The translations under genes and the position numbers were made by a program. From positions 709,501 to 773,500 of the forward strand of contig JACCIC010000188.1 in assembly GCA_018907035.1 (NCBI GenBank): a DNA stretch of 64,000 nt. Reading direction: 5' to 3'. Each line of letters begins with the position of its first letter. The stretch's first letter is position 1. The notes under the pieces were generated by a model, which was not told the DNA's origin, did not search any database, and saw nothing but the letters and a program-made list of their open reading frames with translations. This stretch comes from Sycobia sp. Sy_11. Lineage: Eukaryota > Arthropoda > Insecta > Hymenoptera > Epichrysomallidae. Shown one piece after another: positions 54,252 to 64,000 of the stretch.

Positions 54252-54458
54252 TTTGGAAAAACAAAATTAAAAAATTTTCTTATGTGATGTGTTCACCCCG
54301 ACTACTTAATCAAAACTGAAAATTTAATTTTAATAGTTCTAATTCTGATTTAAATTTAAATTTTAATTTTAATTTAACCTTTCGGAGATTACTTTTCTAT
54401 TTTCCCTTGGAGGGCATTGCCTTCTATTAAGTATAATTATAATATATATAATAATTTG

Positions 54459-54462
<4 letters not shown>

Positions 54463-54546
<84 letters not shown>
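54463..54546. repeat. (TA)n microsatellite
   Basis: TA repeat with a short ACATATAAA interruption. Confidence 0.95.
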
Positions 54547-54548
<2 letters not shown>

Positions 54549-54813
54549 ACATCGGATTCTAGAACGATTTCTGTATATACATTTCGGACATATACGCATA
54601 GATTTGTAAGTATGTAACTTATTTTGGTGTTCTATTCGTGTCGGAAATTTGATTTATCTAATGGTTGATTCTGAATTAATATTTGTTAATTACGTAAATA
54701 ACTAAATAAGTTTAAACATAAATAGTTTATATAATAAATCAAATTTCCGGGTGTATTTTGCATATTTTTTTTGCATTTGAATTATTAATAATGAGTCGCG
54801 GGCAGGTATTAAG

Positions 54814-54816
<3 letters not shown>

Positions 54817-54862
<46 letters not shown>
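54817..54862. repeat. (TA)n microsatellite
   Basis: Pure TA repeat just left of the gypsy-3 3' ORF. Confidence 0.95.
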
Positions 54863-54867
<5 letters not shown>

Positions 54868-54895
54868 CATACTAATATTTCTTTCTCTTACAGGG

Positions 54896-55430
54896 TTAAT
54901 CGCTGTCGGTGTCAGGATCTTCGGACTCTGTGGCGCTGTATATGCCTTCATCTTCTATTCTTCCGATAGCTCTTCGTTGTTCTCTTCGGTGACGACGTCT
55001 ACGTTCCCTACGCCTGTCCTGTGCCACTGAACTCCTTATTTGCCATAGGAACCTGTAGCCGATTTTAGAAATTTCGCTCATGCCGAAGATTAGACCTACG
55101 GGTTGTTCCGGTATTATAGCGAAATTACTAATTTTAATTTTATTTTTAGAGGTGTATTCCACCTCTAAGGTATATGTGGATATGATGTTCACGGAGTTTG
55201 GTGTATATAGTGGATCCCAGTTCAGGTGTAGAACTGTCTCTCCAAATACCCTGCGAGCTCCTCATCTTTCCAGAATTCTGCCGATTTCGGCTAATGCGGT
55301 AGTCATGAGTGTAACGGTGTTGACTAAGGCATGGAACGTTAGTCCATTGCACTTGATGGCTACGCTTACTTCGAGAAATCATTGGCAGAGCTCTTGCTCG
55401 TCCGAGTGCTGAATTTTAACTGAATCCATG
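54896..55430 (-). pseudogene. Gypsy-3 3' ORF, possible second retropepsin-like domain
   Basis: On the minus strand from about 55430: 'MDSVKIQHSDEQELCQ', a stop, 'VAIKCNGLTFHALVNTV', which looks like 'v.i.g..f.ALVDTGA' with the Asp changed, 'TALAEIGRIL', another stop, a shift near 55200, then the open frame 55192-54896 with 'TLEVEYTSKNKIKISNFAII', 'GLIFGMSEISKIGYRF' (like the 'iLG.D.l' end of a retropepsin) and a tail rich in Arg then acidic residues. It follows integrase, not the canonical place for a protease. It could instead be an unrelated accessory ORF. Confidence 0.45.
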
Positions 55431-55439
55431 GGCCTCTGG

Positions 55440-56611
55440 TCGGCCCTTATATAGTAATTTCATGGAGGTATATTATCTAGATTTTATATTTTTCTCGTAG
55501 GTCTTTAATATGAATGTGTTTAATAATCTTGCCTTTATTATCTTTCAGTTCATACATGACAGGAGATATCTTCTTGCAGATAATAAAAGGATCTATGTAT
55601 TTTGGAGCTAGTTTTGCGTTAAACGTTCCAATTTTATTAGATAGTTCGTAAGATCGTTTGTATACTAGATCTCCGATTTCGGGGTTCCAATTTCGGCGTT
55701 TTAGGTAGTAATATCGTTTTTGTTTTTAAAAGCCTTGTGCTAGTTGGCTACGAACAAGTTCGATTGATTCTTGTAATCTCTTTATACGGTTTTCTGCGGT
55801 AACGTTATTACTTTATCCATATAATTGAAAAAGGGATCCGGGGGCTCTTAAATCACGCCCAAAATTCAAGTGAGCAGGTGTAAAATTCTGTTGTTTTGGA
55901 TGACGCGATATTATAAGCAAATTGTAACTCATGTAAGTGATTATCCCACGTCTTATGATTTTTTTCTATATACTACGAAATCATAGTTTTAATTACTTTA
56001 TTTGCTCTTTCTACCGGATTACACTGTGGTGTGTACGGTGGTGTTCTCCCATGCTATATTCCGGTTTTTTGCAGCATAGTTGTGAATTCTTTGGAGATAC
56101 ATTGTCTCCCATTATCGGAAATAATTATTTTTGGGCAGCCAAAATGTAGTGTAATTTGTTGTTTTACGGCGTACGTTATCGCTTCAGCTGTTGCTTTTCT
56201 GAGCGGTTTTAGTTCAATCCATTTGATAAATTTGTCTTGTATTACCAATAGCCATATATTTAATTTTGTTGATCTCGGAAGTGGTCCAATGAGATCTATA
56301 GCCACAATATCCCAAGGCTGTTCGACTAGAGTTGCATTTAGTTTACCGGCTGGTGTTTGTTGTTGCGATTTAAACTTTTGGCAGTTATCGCAATTTCGCA
56401 CATATTTAGCCGTCATACGAAGCATTCCTGGCCAGTAATAACTTTTAGAAATTTTTATTAGTGTTTTCGAAATTCCGAAATGTCCCGCGGTTCGATCATT
56501 GTGTACTTCATTTAAAACTCTATTTTGTTCAGCTCTAGGCACACAAATTTTCCACTGTAGATTTTCACTCGTATCGTTAAAATCTAAGGTATGTAAAATG
56601 TGCTTGTACAA
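55440..56611 (-). pseudogene. Gypsy-3 integrase
   Basis: The open part 56611-56054 has the H-H-C-C zinc module ('HNDRTAGHFGISKTL', 'CDNCQKF'), then 'WDIVAIDLIGPLPRSTK' (first Asp) and 'KIIISDNGRQCISKEF' (second Asp). Beyond a stop at 56054 another frame has 'NPVERANKVIK' with the Glu, and the C-terminal region runs to about 55440 with many stops and 'RNWNPEIGDLVY'-like content. Integrase catalyses insertion of cDNA; the core triad is present but split. Confidence 0.88.
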
Positions 56612-57300
56612 TCATCCATTTTTAATACAAAAATCTGGATAACTTTCGGGATCGCTCTTCACATTTTTGTATGATTTATTATACCAATCTTCTACTGTAA
56701 TTTCGGTGGCTTCGACGGCTAATGGCTGTCGAGATAATGTATCGGCTAGTAAATTATCTTTTCCTGGACGGTATTTCATTGCAAAATCATATTGACTTAA
56801 TTGGAGTGCCCAGCTGCCTAAACGTCCAGACGGATTTTCAATATTATTGAGCAATTTCAACGATAGATGGTCTGTTAATACAATGAAGTGATATCTTTCA
56901 AGATAATCACGAAATTTTCACACACCCCATTTAATTGCTAGGCATTCTAGTTCAGAATAATTCTTTTCGGCTGGTGTGAGCGTTCGGCTAGCAAATGCGA
57001 TGACTCTTTCGCTGCTCTCATATGCTTGTGTAAGCACTGCCCCCAATCCTTCTTTACTGGCATCGGTTTGCAGGATAAACGAGCGGCTCCAGTCTGGACA
57101 GGAAAGGATGGGTGCATTTGTGAGAAACTGCTTGATTTTGTCAAAAGCATCTTGCTGTGCTTCTCCCCAATTCCATTTAGCTTTTTTCCTAGTTAAACGG
57201 TGTAATGGTACGGCAACATTTGATATATCTTTCAGGAATCTTCTATATCATGATATCAGGCCCATCAATCGTTAAATTTCTTTGATATTTTTTGGTGGCG
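56612..57300 (-). pseudogene. Gypsy-3 RNase H
   Basis: Fragments in order on the minus strand: a frame with 'CPDWSRSFILQTDAS'-type content near 57100, 'SRTLTPAEKNYSELECLAI'-type content near 56960, 'HFIVLTDHLSLKLL' near 56870, and the open frame 56860-56612 with 'LQLSQYDFAMKYRPGKDNLL' and 'ADTLSRQP'. Stops and shifts separate them. Confidence 0.8.
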
Positions 57301-58044
57301 CTAAATTAAGTACGGCAGCCACCTTTTCCGGATCGGTTTGTAGACCGTTTTGTTTACTATATGTCCTAGATATTTTAGACTTGAGCGAGCAAAATGGTAC
57401 TTATCTGGATTCGGTTTCAGTTTGGCAATTTTCAGGCGATTGAAAACTTCTTTCAATTTTTCTAGATGTTCCTCGAATGTAGATGAGACTACTACAATAT
57501 CATCTAGATATGCAAATGCATATGGAGACATCTCAGGAGTGATTACTCTGTTTAAAAGTCGTTGGAACGTAGCCGGTGCCGAATGTAAGCCAAACGGCAT
57601 TACGTTGAATTCAAATAGACCTTTTCCCGCCACGGTAAAGGCAGTGATAGAACAATTTTCCGTTGTTAGTGCAACTTGCCAATATCTATTTTTTAAATCT
57701 AGAGTCGAAAGATATCGTGCTCCTCGTAAATTATCTAAGGTTGCATTTATTTGCGGCAAGGGATAAGTGTCTTTCTTTGTCACTTTATTCACTTTCCTAA
57801 AATCCACACAGAATCAACCTTTTCCGTCTTTCTTTTTTACGATTGCAACAGGTGAACTCCACGGACTGCTGGACGGTCTTATCACGTTTTTACTTAGCAT
57901 TTTATCAACCTCTTGATTAATAATAATTTTTTGCATAGCCAGATTTCTCGGTTGATATTTCTCTTTAATTGGTGTCTTTTCCTCTGAGACGATTTCGCGC
58001 TGTAGAAGCGGAGTAGGACCTTTGATAAAGTTGAATTTATCCAT
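57301..58044 (-). pseudogene. Gypsy-3 reverse transcriptase, one stop in fingers
   Basis: The first part (58044-57814) has 'EVDKMLSKNVIRPSSSPWSS' and 'PVAIVKKKDGKG', followed by a TGA where an Arg codon is usual. The same reading continues in 57807-57301 with 'MDFRKVNKVTKKDTYPLP', 'YLSTLDLKNRYWQVAL', 'MPFGLHSAPATFQRLLN', the intact box 'FAYLDDIVVVS' and 'SLKYLGHIV'. Apart from the stop, the palm looks complete. The enzyme copies element RNA into DNA in the particle. Confidence 0.92.
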
Positions 58045-58088
58045 TTCTGTTTTTAAGAATTTTTCAAGTTTTTGCTGTTCGATTGAAG

Positions 58089-58568
58089 TTAAGTTCTGTA
58101 GCCCGTAAGGTGCTCCAATCGTACATATTTGATGTATCTGGTCGTTTGAAGTTTTTTTTCACGATTATTTAATGTTATATGGATCTCGAGTTTTCCAAGA
58201 GTATCCATACCTAAAAGCATAGGATAGCTCAATCCGTTCATTACTAGGAATTTTTGTTGAAATCTTTTTCCTTGCACATATAACGGCCCATAAATATTTT
58301 TTCCAAGGCTAATTTCCGAGCCGTTTGCCAAGACTGCAATACGATTACTTGGCTCAGTATGCCATCCGAATTTCATGCAAATTTCACTAAGTTGTTCACT
58401 TACATAAGAACTTACAGATCCCGTATTCACAAGAGCTGATACTTCGTAATCACCGATCATTACTCTCACAAAATGTCGATTATCTGTTTCTATTTTCAAT
58501 TGTTGTTGTTGGGCCGAGCTGGGGTCAGTGTGGGCTCGGCCGTCCTGGCGTTTCCCGACGGATGACAC
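58089..58568 (-). pseudogene. Gypsy-3 protease, active-site Asp replaced
   Basis: The open frame overlaps the end of gag by about 70 bp in another frame, as expected for a frameshift-expressed pol. It contains 'YEVSALVNTGSVSSYVSEQL' and 'YPMLLGMDTLGKLEIHI', the start and end of a retropepsin. The catalytic DTG is NTG (one-base change), so the protease should be dead. Confidence 0.85.
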
Positions 58569-59659
58569 TTGCAGTCGCGAGTATAAACGTTATTGCGACC
58601 ACAATATGAACAAAAGAGTTTCTGTTGATTTGTGCACTTGAAGCGATCGTGTCCCGCCTGTTTGTATCTCCAGCAACACTTATTTCGGTCGTAAACTGTA
58701 GCAAGTTTATTGTTAGAATTATATACACGAATTTCAGGTTTCATGATTTTATATTCTGGTGTAGATATATGATTTTTCGGATTTTTCTGTTTCTCACACT
58801 GTTTCTTTGTTTCTAGATATTTCTCTACATGTTGTACAATATCTGACGTAGACGTGACATCATCACGACGAATATGTAGACGATATTCGGCGAGCATGTT
58901 GTAGTACATCGTTTCGGTTCTTTGTTCTTCTGTAAAACCTCCTCGACGTCTCATTAGCGTGATTAGTGAGTTGTCGAATATACGTATATCCTCATTAGAC
59001 TCCTGTATACAGTTATGTATTTGTTTATGTAAATTTCGACGTTCACTAGGCGACAAATAAAATTTTCTCAGTCCTTCTTCTAATTTTATGAAAGTTTTAA
59101 AATTTGAGGCATAATTTCTATGCCACAACTGAGCATCACCTCTTAATAATTCTGGAAATCCATTTAGAATTTGTTGGTCGAACAAATTGTATGCTCGTTC
59201 TAGTTCATGGATCCTTTCAAGAAACGAATGTAAGTTTTTGTCAACATAGTAATTGCATTTTATCATTTGGTCCATTACTTTGGCGTTTTCTTGCACGGCA
59301 GTTGATTGTTGTACATAAACAGTAGCAGGTGGAGTCCCGTAAGGTTTATTCGATGCAGGACGTGTGACGACAGGACTAGAAGTTGAAGCGGCAGATTGTT
59401 GATTAAAAAGCTGTATACGAAGTTATCTAAATTCTTCTTCGATTTCTGCCAAATCTTGCGTGCGGTTGAGATCTTCATTGAAGTCTTTTTCGTCTTCTAG
59501 TTTGTCGCTATAAAGCTCCGGGTGAGTCCGTACATGAGCAATTAAGCACTGGCGCAAATATGTTTTTGTGCCGTCTACTGGCAAATTATTTTTTGCTAGT
59601 TCGTTTTCTATTTGTTCTTTTGATAATTTATAAATCCAGCTTACTCGGGATTTTGCCAT
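58496..59659 (-). pseudogene. Gypsy-3 gag, one in-frame stop
   Basis: Starts at 59659 with 'MAKSRVSWIYKLSKEQIENE'. Residues about 9-45 have a SAP-like pattern ('LSKEQIENELAKNNLPVDG', 'LRQCLIAHV'). A single TAA at 59425-59423 interrupts the frame, which then continues in phase to 58496 through the capsid-like part ('FLERIHELERAYNLFDQQIL', 'WHRNY') and a double zinc knuckle 'CCWRYKQAGHDRFKC' and 'CSYCGRNNVYTRDC'. The first knuckle has Gln where Gly-Lys is common. Gag forms the particle and packages RNA. One codon change separates this copy from a full-length frame. Confidence 0.88.
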
Positions 59660-60027
59660 TTTAGCAGGATTCTAATTTTATTTAGAAACGACAAAATACA
59701 AAAAATATACTGTGTAATATTTTTAATTTTTCTGGAATGGAAAAAATAATTTCTTTTTATTTTTTCTACGAGAAAACTATTAACTCATTTTTCTATTTTC
59801 GAAACTACGGTTAATTTTATTGTAATTTCGATATGCGATACTTCGTGCTTCGGCTCAACACGCCTTAGCACCTAGTCGCTCAACACGCCACTAGGCTCTT
59901 TTCACACAAATCGAAAAAATACAGTTTCTGTATAATAATTTTAAAATTTCCGTTTAAAGAAATTATCCCGTTATTACAGAAATAATAAATATTAATCAAA
60001 TATTAATTTTATGGATTTATTAAACTA

Positions 60028-60045
60028 CTCCCTGTTCGGGAGCCA
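60028..60045 (-). promoter_or_regulatory. Primer-binding site, tRNA-Lys type
   Basis: The minus strand reads TGGCTCCCGAACAGGGAG, one or two bases from the complement of a tRNA-Lys 3' end, immediately after an LTR end '...CTACA'. It primes minus-strand cDNA synthesis of gypsy-3. Confidence 0.8.
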
Positions 60046-60141
60046 TGTAGCGTTCCTATCCCCCTCGGGATAGCTTACGCGGTATTATTCCAGGGTAATT
60101 TGAGAGGGGAGGAAGTATATTCGGAATTGGACAGCGGCACA
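60046..60141 (-). repeat. Gypsy-3 right terminal repeat (5' LTR segment)
   Basis: On the minus strand it reads from 'TGCCGCTGTCC' to 'GAACGCTACA', i.e. TG...CA. Mate at 52276-52371. Confidence 0.65.
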
Positions 60142-60149
60142 CTATTGTC

Positions 60150-60312
60150 TCACCAAGTTTTCCCCCCGCACGCTCAGAAAACAGTCGTCACTCCCCTCGA
60201 TCGCACCATCGCACGAGCTCGAAAGAGGTCCTCGTTTTTAGTTGAAAATTTTTACTGCAATCTCGACTCTCGCCCATAAGTGTCAGCAATCTCTCCTTAT
60301 TATCTCTATATA
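60150..60312 (-). repeat. Dispersed repeat family R, copy 4
   Basis: Inverted relative of 37913-38140: 'ctattgtctca', 'ctcgatcgcaccatcgcacg', 'gttgaaaatttttactgcaa' and 'ctccttattatctct'. Confidence 0.75.
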
Positions 60313-60439
60313 TAGATATAAGGTCTGTTCCGAAAGGCCTCCAGTAAGTTGCCGGTAAGTAAATATGGAAATGCTAGAATGTATTTTCCTATACTCCCCA
60401 TGTAAATGTCATAAACGGTTCTGAAATTGTCTCTTTTCC

Positions 60440-61300
60440 GTCGTTGATGTAATTAGAAGAAATAAACGGTTAGATACGGTATTTTGACTTACTGGTGACT
60501 TACTGGAATATCGTTCCATTGAGTTTCCTTCAGTAAGTAGCTGATCGCATCTATTTTCATAGAACCCCGTCGAACAGCTGGTCGCTGCTAAGCGCATCCA
60601 TATACACGTATGTGTATAAGCAAGATTAGTATAAATGGTTACATGGTATTACATATTTGAATTTAAAGAAAAGACTTTTCAAAGAAGGTTTCAAATCGAA
60701 TTTTAATAGTTTTCATCATAGCAGTCGAGTACAACTACTTATAAGAGACTAGGTAAAGCCCAAAGTGTAAACTTAATAATCAGCTTTCTATATTAATTAT
60801 GAATTAGAATTATTTGTATTTATGAATTTTACAAATTTATATATAATTATTTAGTATGTATTATATATTTAATTATATAAATTCATAATATATATAATTA
60901 TATCTAATTAATTCATAAATATAAAGAATTCTATGAAATATAAAAAGCAAAATATTTAAACCAAATATGTCTATAACACAAATAAGTTATAATATTTTTA
61001 TACTCATTTAATTTTATGAAATTAAATAATCCAATTAAGAAATGAAACTGATTATTAAGTATATATTTTGGACTCCACCTAGTCCTTATAAGTAATTGTA
61101 TTCAATTGTCCATTATAAAAACTATTAAAATTCGATTTAAAACCTTCTTTAAAAAGTCTTTTATTTAACTTCAAATGTATAATACACATGCAAACGTTTA
61201 CACTAATCTTGTTTATACACATACATGTACATGGACACGACCAGCAGCGACCAGTAAGTCAAAATATAGTATCTGACTGTTTATTTCCTTTGATTACATG
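60440..61300. repeat. Palindromic repeat with 230-bp AT-rich centre
   Basis: The arm at about 60440-60800 is answered by the inverted arm at about 61030-61300: 'tattttgacttactgg' against 'ccagtaagtcaaaata', 'caagattagt' against 'actaatcttg', 'aaatcgaattttaatagttt' against 'aaactattaaaattcgattt', and 'acttataag..actagg' against 'cctagtccttataagt'. Family R copies stand outside both arms. Confidence 0.85.
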
Positions 61301-61314
61301 AACGGCGAAAAACT

Positions 61315-61405
61315 GTCAGCAAAGATAATAAGGAGAGATTCCCGATGCCATATGCGAAAGGATCGACGATTTTCGAGCGCCGGAAAAGTGCGCGCTCAAT
61401 AAGCC
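61315..61405 (+). repeat. Dispersed repeat family R, copy 5
   Basis: 'aagataataaggagagatt', 'cccgatgccata' and 'gattttcgagcgccgg', nearly the same as 50300-50375. It faces the copy at 60150-60312 across the palindrome. Confidence 0.75.
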
Positions 61406-61409
61406 CAAC

Positions 61410-63330
61410 TGCTACACTAACGCGCCAACGCAATATCACAGATACGTCAGTATAAATTAGTGTGCGCATTTGCTTACATTACGAGCTGTGACGTAAGACA
61501 ATAAATATATATAGATATAGCTGTACGCTACTGTTCAATGCGACATTGCTGTTTTCCTTTGAATCCTACAGAGACTAAGCCAAATAATATCTAATTTACG
61601 CACGAGCATCAAAATGCAATTCAGACCCAAACTTCAATGCCAGCTTCATAATGCAGACGAATTTTTCATTCTGAGAAAAATTAAGACTTTCCTTTCTGCC
61701 ATGGTAGAAATTTCAAATTGAATCTTATGATTTTGTGAAAAAATGGATATTCCATAATCAGTCTAAAAAATGTATTTTTAATATTTTATGCGTATATAAT
61801 ATTGTAGGAACAGAAAGAGAAAATTCATTAATTGTTCCAAATATTAAAATTATAAATAATAATATAAATCAAAAATTTAATTTTTTATTTTTTAACAGTT
61901 ATACGTTTTCTAAATTATAACTACAAGATATAAGATTTACATTGTATAACCTTTTACATTCGTATAGAATTTGAACTTTTGTATTATGTACAATATGCAT
62001 TATCAATAAAAAAATGTATAAGTATTTTAAATAATTATAAGTAATGACACGAGCTTAAACATTTTTTTTAAAAATTACGAGTGTGACGTAGATTTTAATG
62101 TTAATGTAGTCGATCAACCCATGTCTCTGATACTACATACTAAATATAATTCATAAATCACATACATTATTCTTAGTTTCGTTGGCATTCAAACAGTATA
62201 ATTTTCATTTATACTTATTACAATCTACTCTGTATTGTTACTGATTGATATTTTAAATAATCCGTGTAATTCTCATTTAACACAACAATTGGTCTAAGGA
62301 ATAGAGTCATTTTCTGTATAAACTAATAATTAAATGATTCTGTTTGTTTATTTATAATATTACAGTGATTGTGGACATAACCTCACTTATGATAAAATAA
62401 TCTATTGAAGAAATTGTTAAAAATAGATTATGTGAATTACTTCTGTATATTATAGAGTAATCCAATAATTTATTTAATTCTGAAAATTGTAATATAATAT
62501 TTTAAACAACATATAATAAATCGTTTATAATCTTCAATGTATATTATTTAATATATGTACTTGAATACAGAGCTGTTTCGAAAAACTTGTCAAATTTATA
62601 TAAAAAACTGATAAAAATTCTAGATAGATAGAATACGTATACATTTTTGTTCGCTTGATTACAAATATTATAAAAATTGAAAACATAAAAGGTTTTGAAA
62701 AAATTGAATAAAAAATTATAGATGTGATCAATATATAAAACTTATTTTTCATGCAATTTTTTTCTGTAAGAAAAAATAAAACCGAATACAAAAAGATCGA
62801 TAAAAATCAAACCAGATTTAACAAAAAAAAAAGAAAAAAATCTTAGAACAAAATTAGTTAAAAAATTTAAAAAAATTGTTTAAATAAAACCGATTTCCAA
62901 AAAATAGATTGAAATAACATTAGTTTTTAAAAATGTAAAAAAAATACGAAATACCGATAGACTATTGCCGTATAATGAACTGTTTATTATCTCTGTTTAA
63001 ACGAAGAGTCTAAAAACTCGTATATATAGGCTGTTTTTGTGAGGATACACATAAGATGTACTTAGCCATTTGATTTAATGGTCCATTGTTGTTAGCTGTA
63101 ATTTCGTTATATAATTTATTTTTTATTAAGGTATTTCGGAATATTTCCGAAAAATATTTTATATGAATATTGTTCTTATATACGAAAATGTAATATAAAT
63201 ATTTTTAGTTTACTGATTAAAAATCTAGGAATGTATTATTATTAGTTAAAATAATAGTAATAAACGGTATTAATTGATAGAATAAAACGTTTTATAGAAA
63301 ATTGTTTGATTGATAGATGTCTTAAAAATA
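61410..63330. other. AT-rich noncoding stretch
   Basis: No family recognised. A 36-codon frame begins at 61613 ('MQFRPKLQCQLHNADEFFIL') in a GC-richer patch, too short to support as a gene. Confidence 0.4.
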
Positions 63331-63337
63331 AAATTTT

Positions 63338-63529
63338 TTATGTACAGTTGGTTCCATTAACAATTTTAGAAGCTGCGATATTTAGAAACAACGCTTGAAG
63401 ATCGTTTTGGATCTGCAAGTATCGCCGGACCACTTTGGGGTACAAAAATCCGACAAAAGGAGTTTTTTTATTACATTTTACATGAGAGTACAGTCTTATT
63501 ACAAATACTCTTCGGGCATTTTCGACCAT
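63338..63529 (-). other. Short unidentified open frame (63 aa)
   Basis: Minus-strand 'MVENARRVFVIRLYSHVKCN' to 'ASKIVNGTNCT'. The composition is less AT-driven than neighbouring spurious frames. It could be a piece of an old transposon or an exon; no motif, splice site or homologue is recognised. Confidence 0.2.
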
Positions 63530-63539
63530 ATTATCTGAC

Positions 63540-64000
63540 TAAGCCCTTTTTAATCAACTCTATAAATCAAAAAGTCATCAACGCGTGAAAAGAAGTTCAT
63601 TGATATAGTTAAATTGGGATGTTTGGCATTGACTCCGAAAAATCAAATTGATTCTTCAGGTGAAATCTTAGATATTGTCACAAAGGCCATTTGAGTGTAA
63701 TAATATCAATGGTATATTATTTCTCGAAAAATTATTTTCCCCCTTTTAGTGCCACAGTAATAGTCTATCTATATTTCGTACTTTTGTTTTTACCTTTTTT
63801 TTTAACTAATTTTATTTCAACTTATTATTTTATTTTTTGAACTAATTTTTTCTGGATTATTTCTTATGTTTTTTAAACTGGTTTGAATTTTATCAAATTT
63901 TTGTTTATTTCACAAATTTATTTTCACCAATAAATTCCATCATGATCTTTCCATTACATTCATCTTTCATTAGCTCATCAACTTTTTTATTTTACCGCGG
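63540..64000. other. AT-rich noncoding end of window
   Basis: Poly-T-rich, nothing recognised. Confidence 0.4.

Larger units (their letters stand above)
52276..60141 (-). mobile_element. Ty3/gypsy LTR retrotransposon (gypsy-3), minus strand
   Basis: Direct repeats of about 96 bp (52276-52371 and 60046-60141) share 'atagcttacgcggtattatt', 'ccagggtaattt' and 'atattcggaattggac'. Next to the right one, on the minus strand, is TGGCTCCCGAACAGGGAG (60045-60028), a tRNA-Lys-type primer-binding site, directly after an LTR end in CA. Gag, protease, RT, RNase H, integrase and an extra 3' ORF then follow leftward. The true LTR length is not certain. Confidence 0.75.

Noticed and set aside
55080..56438. 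Long plus-strand frames over gypsy-3
   Set aside because: They are antisense shadows of the integrase and 3' ORF, which carry the recognisable motifs.

Overview
This window is animal, almost certainly insect, nuclear DNA. It is AT-rich, interrupted every 1-2 kb by long TA, CA, GA or TCTC microsatellites, and almost wholly made of transposable-element sequence in many stages of decay. The Mos1/Mboumar-like mariner, Penelope-like elements with GIY-YIG domains, insect Ty3/gypsy elements and a chuvirus-like glycoprotein gene all fit an arthropod, and I think a hymenopteran (ant-like) genome is likely; that last step is inference. There are no bacterial-style operons. The only hints of host coding sequence are two short candidate first exons on the minus strand at 46321-46380 and 47354-47411.

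Layout: 1-4 kb is old noncoding DNA with a Helitron tail fragment, a mariner relic and a possible LINE relic. 4.0-6.8 kb holds a Mutator-like transposase pseudogene. 7.38-8.66 kb is a nearly perfect mariner with an open transposase. 9.5-10.65 kb is a Penelope-like element (PLE) fragment between inverted long repeats, carrying a hammerhead-ribozyme motif. 10.7-15.9 kb is a cluster of Helitron-like non-autonomous elements with a central 60-bp minisatellite. 16.2-17.5 kb is a second PLE with a better hammerhead. 17.5-22.3 kb is a decayed Ty3/gypsy element with two retropepsin segments and a chuvirus-like envelope gene. 22.3-24.0 kb is Copia debris, and 24.3-25.26 kb an inverted second copy of the envelope segment. 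25.2-29.2 kb has three decayed mariners. 29.2-32.76 kb duplicates the earlier Helitron/mariner block. 32.76-37.1 kb is a Ty3/gypsy element with both LTRs. 37-50 kb is repeat-rich and gene-poor, with a tRNA-derived SINE nested in a Helitron fragment and several inverted or direct duplications. 49.3-49.96 kb is a PLE reduced to two facing repeats. 52.3-60.1 kb is a minus-strand Ty3/gypsy element (gag, protease, RT, RNase H, integrase, plus a 3' ORF resembling a second retropepsin) with a tRNA-Lys-like primer-binding site. 60.1-61.4 kb is a large palindromic repeat. 61.4-64 kb is AT-rich with little recognisable.

The genes do not form a host pathway; they are the enzymes of independent mobile elements, and nearly all are broken. 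Only the mariner at 7550-8587 looks intact over its whole reading frame. The items most worth following are the hammerhead-bearing PLEs, the extra retropepsin domains in two gypsy elements, the captured viral-type glycoprotein and its inverted duplicate, and the Helitron family with its 60-bp array.
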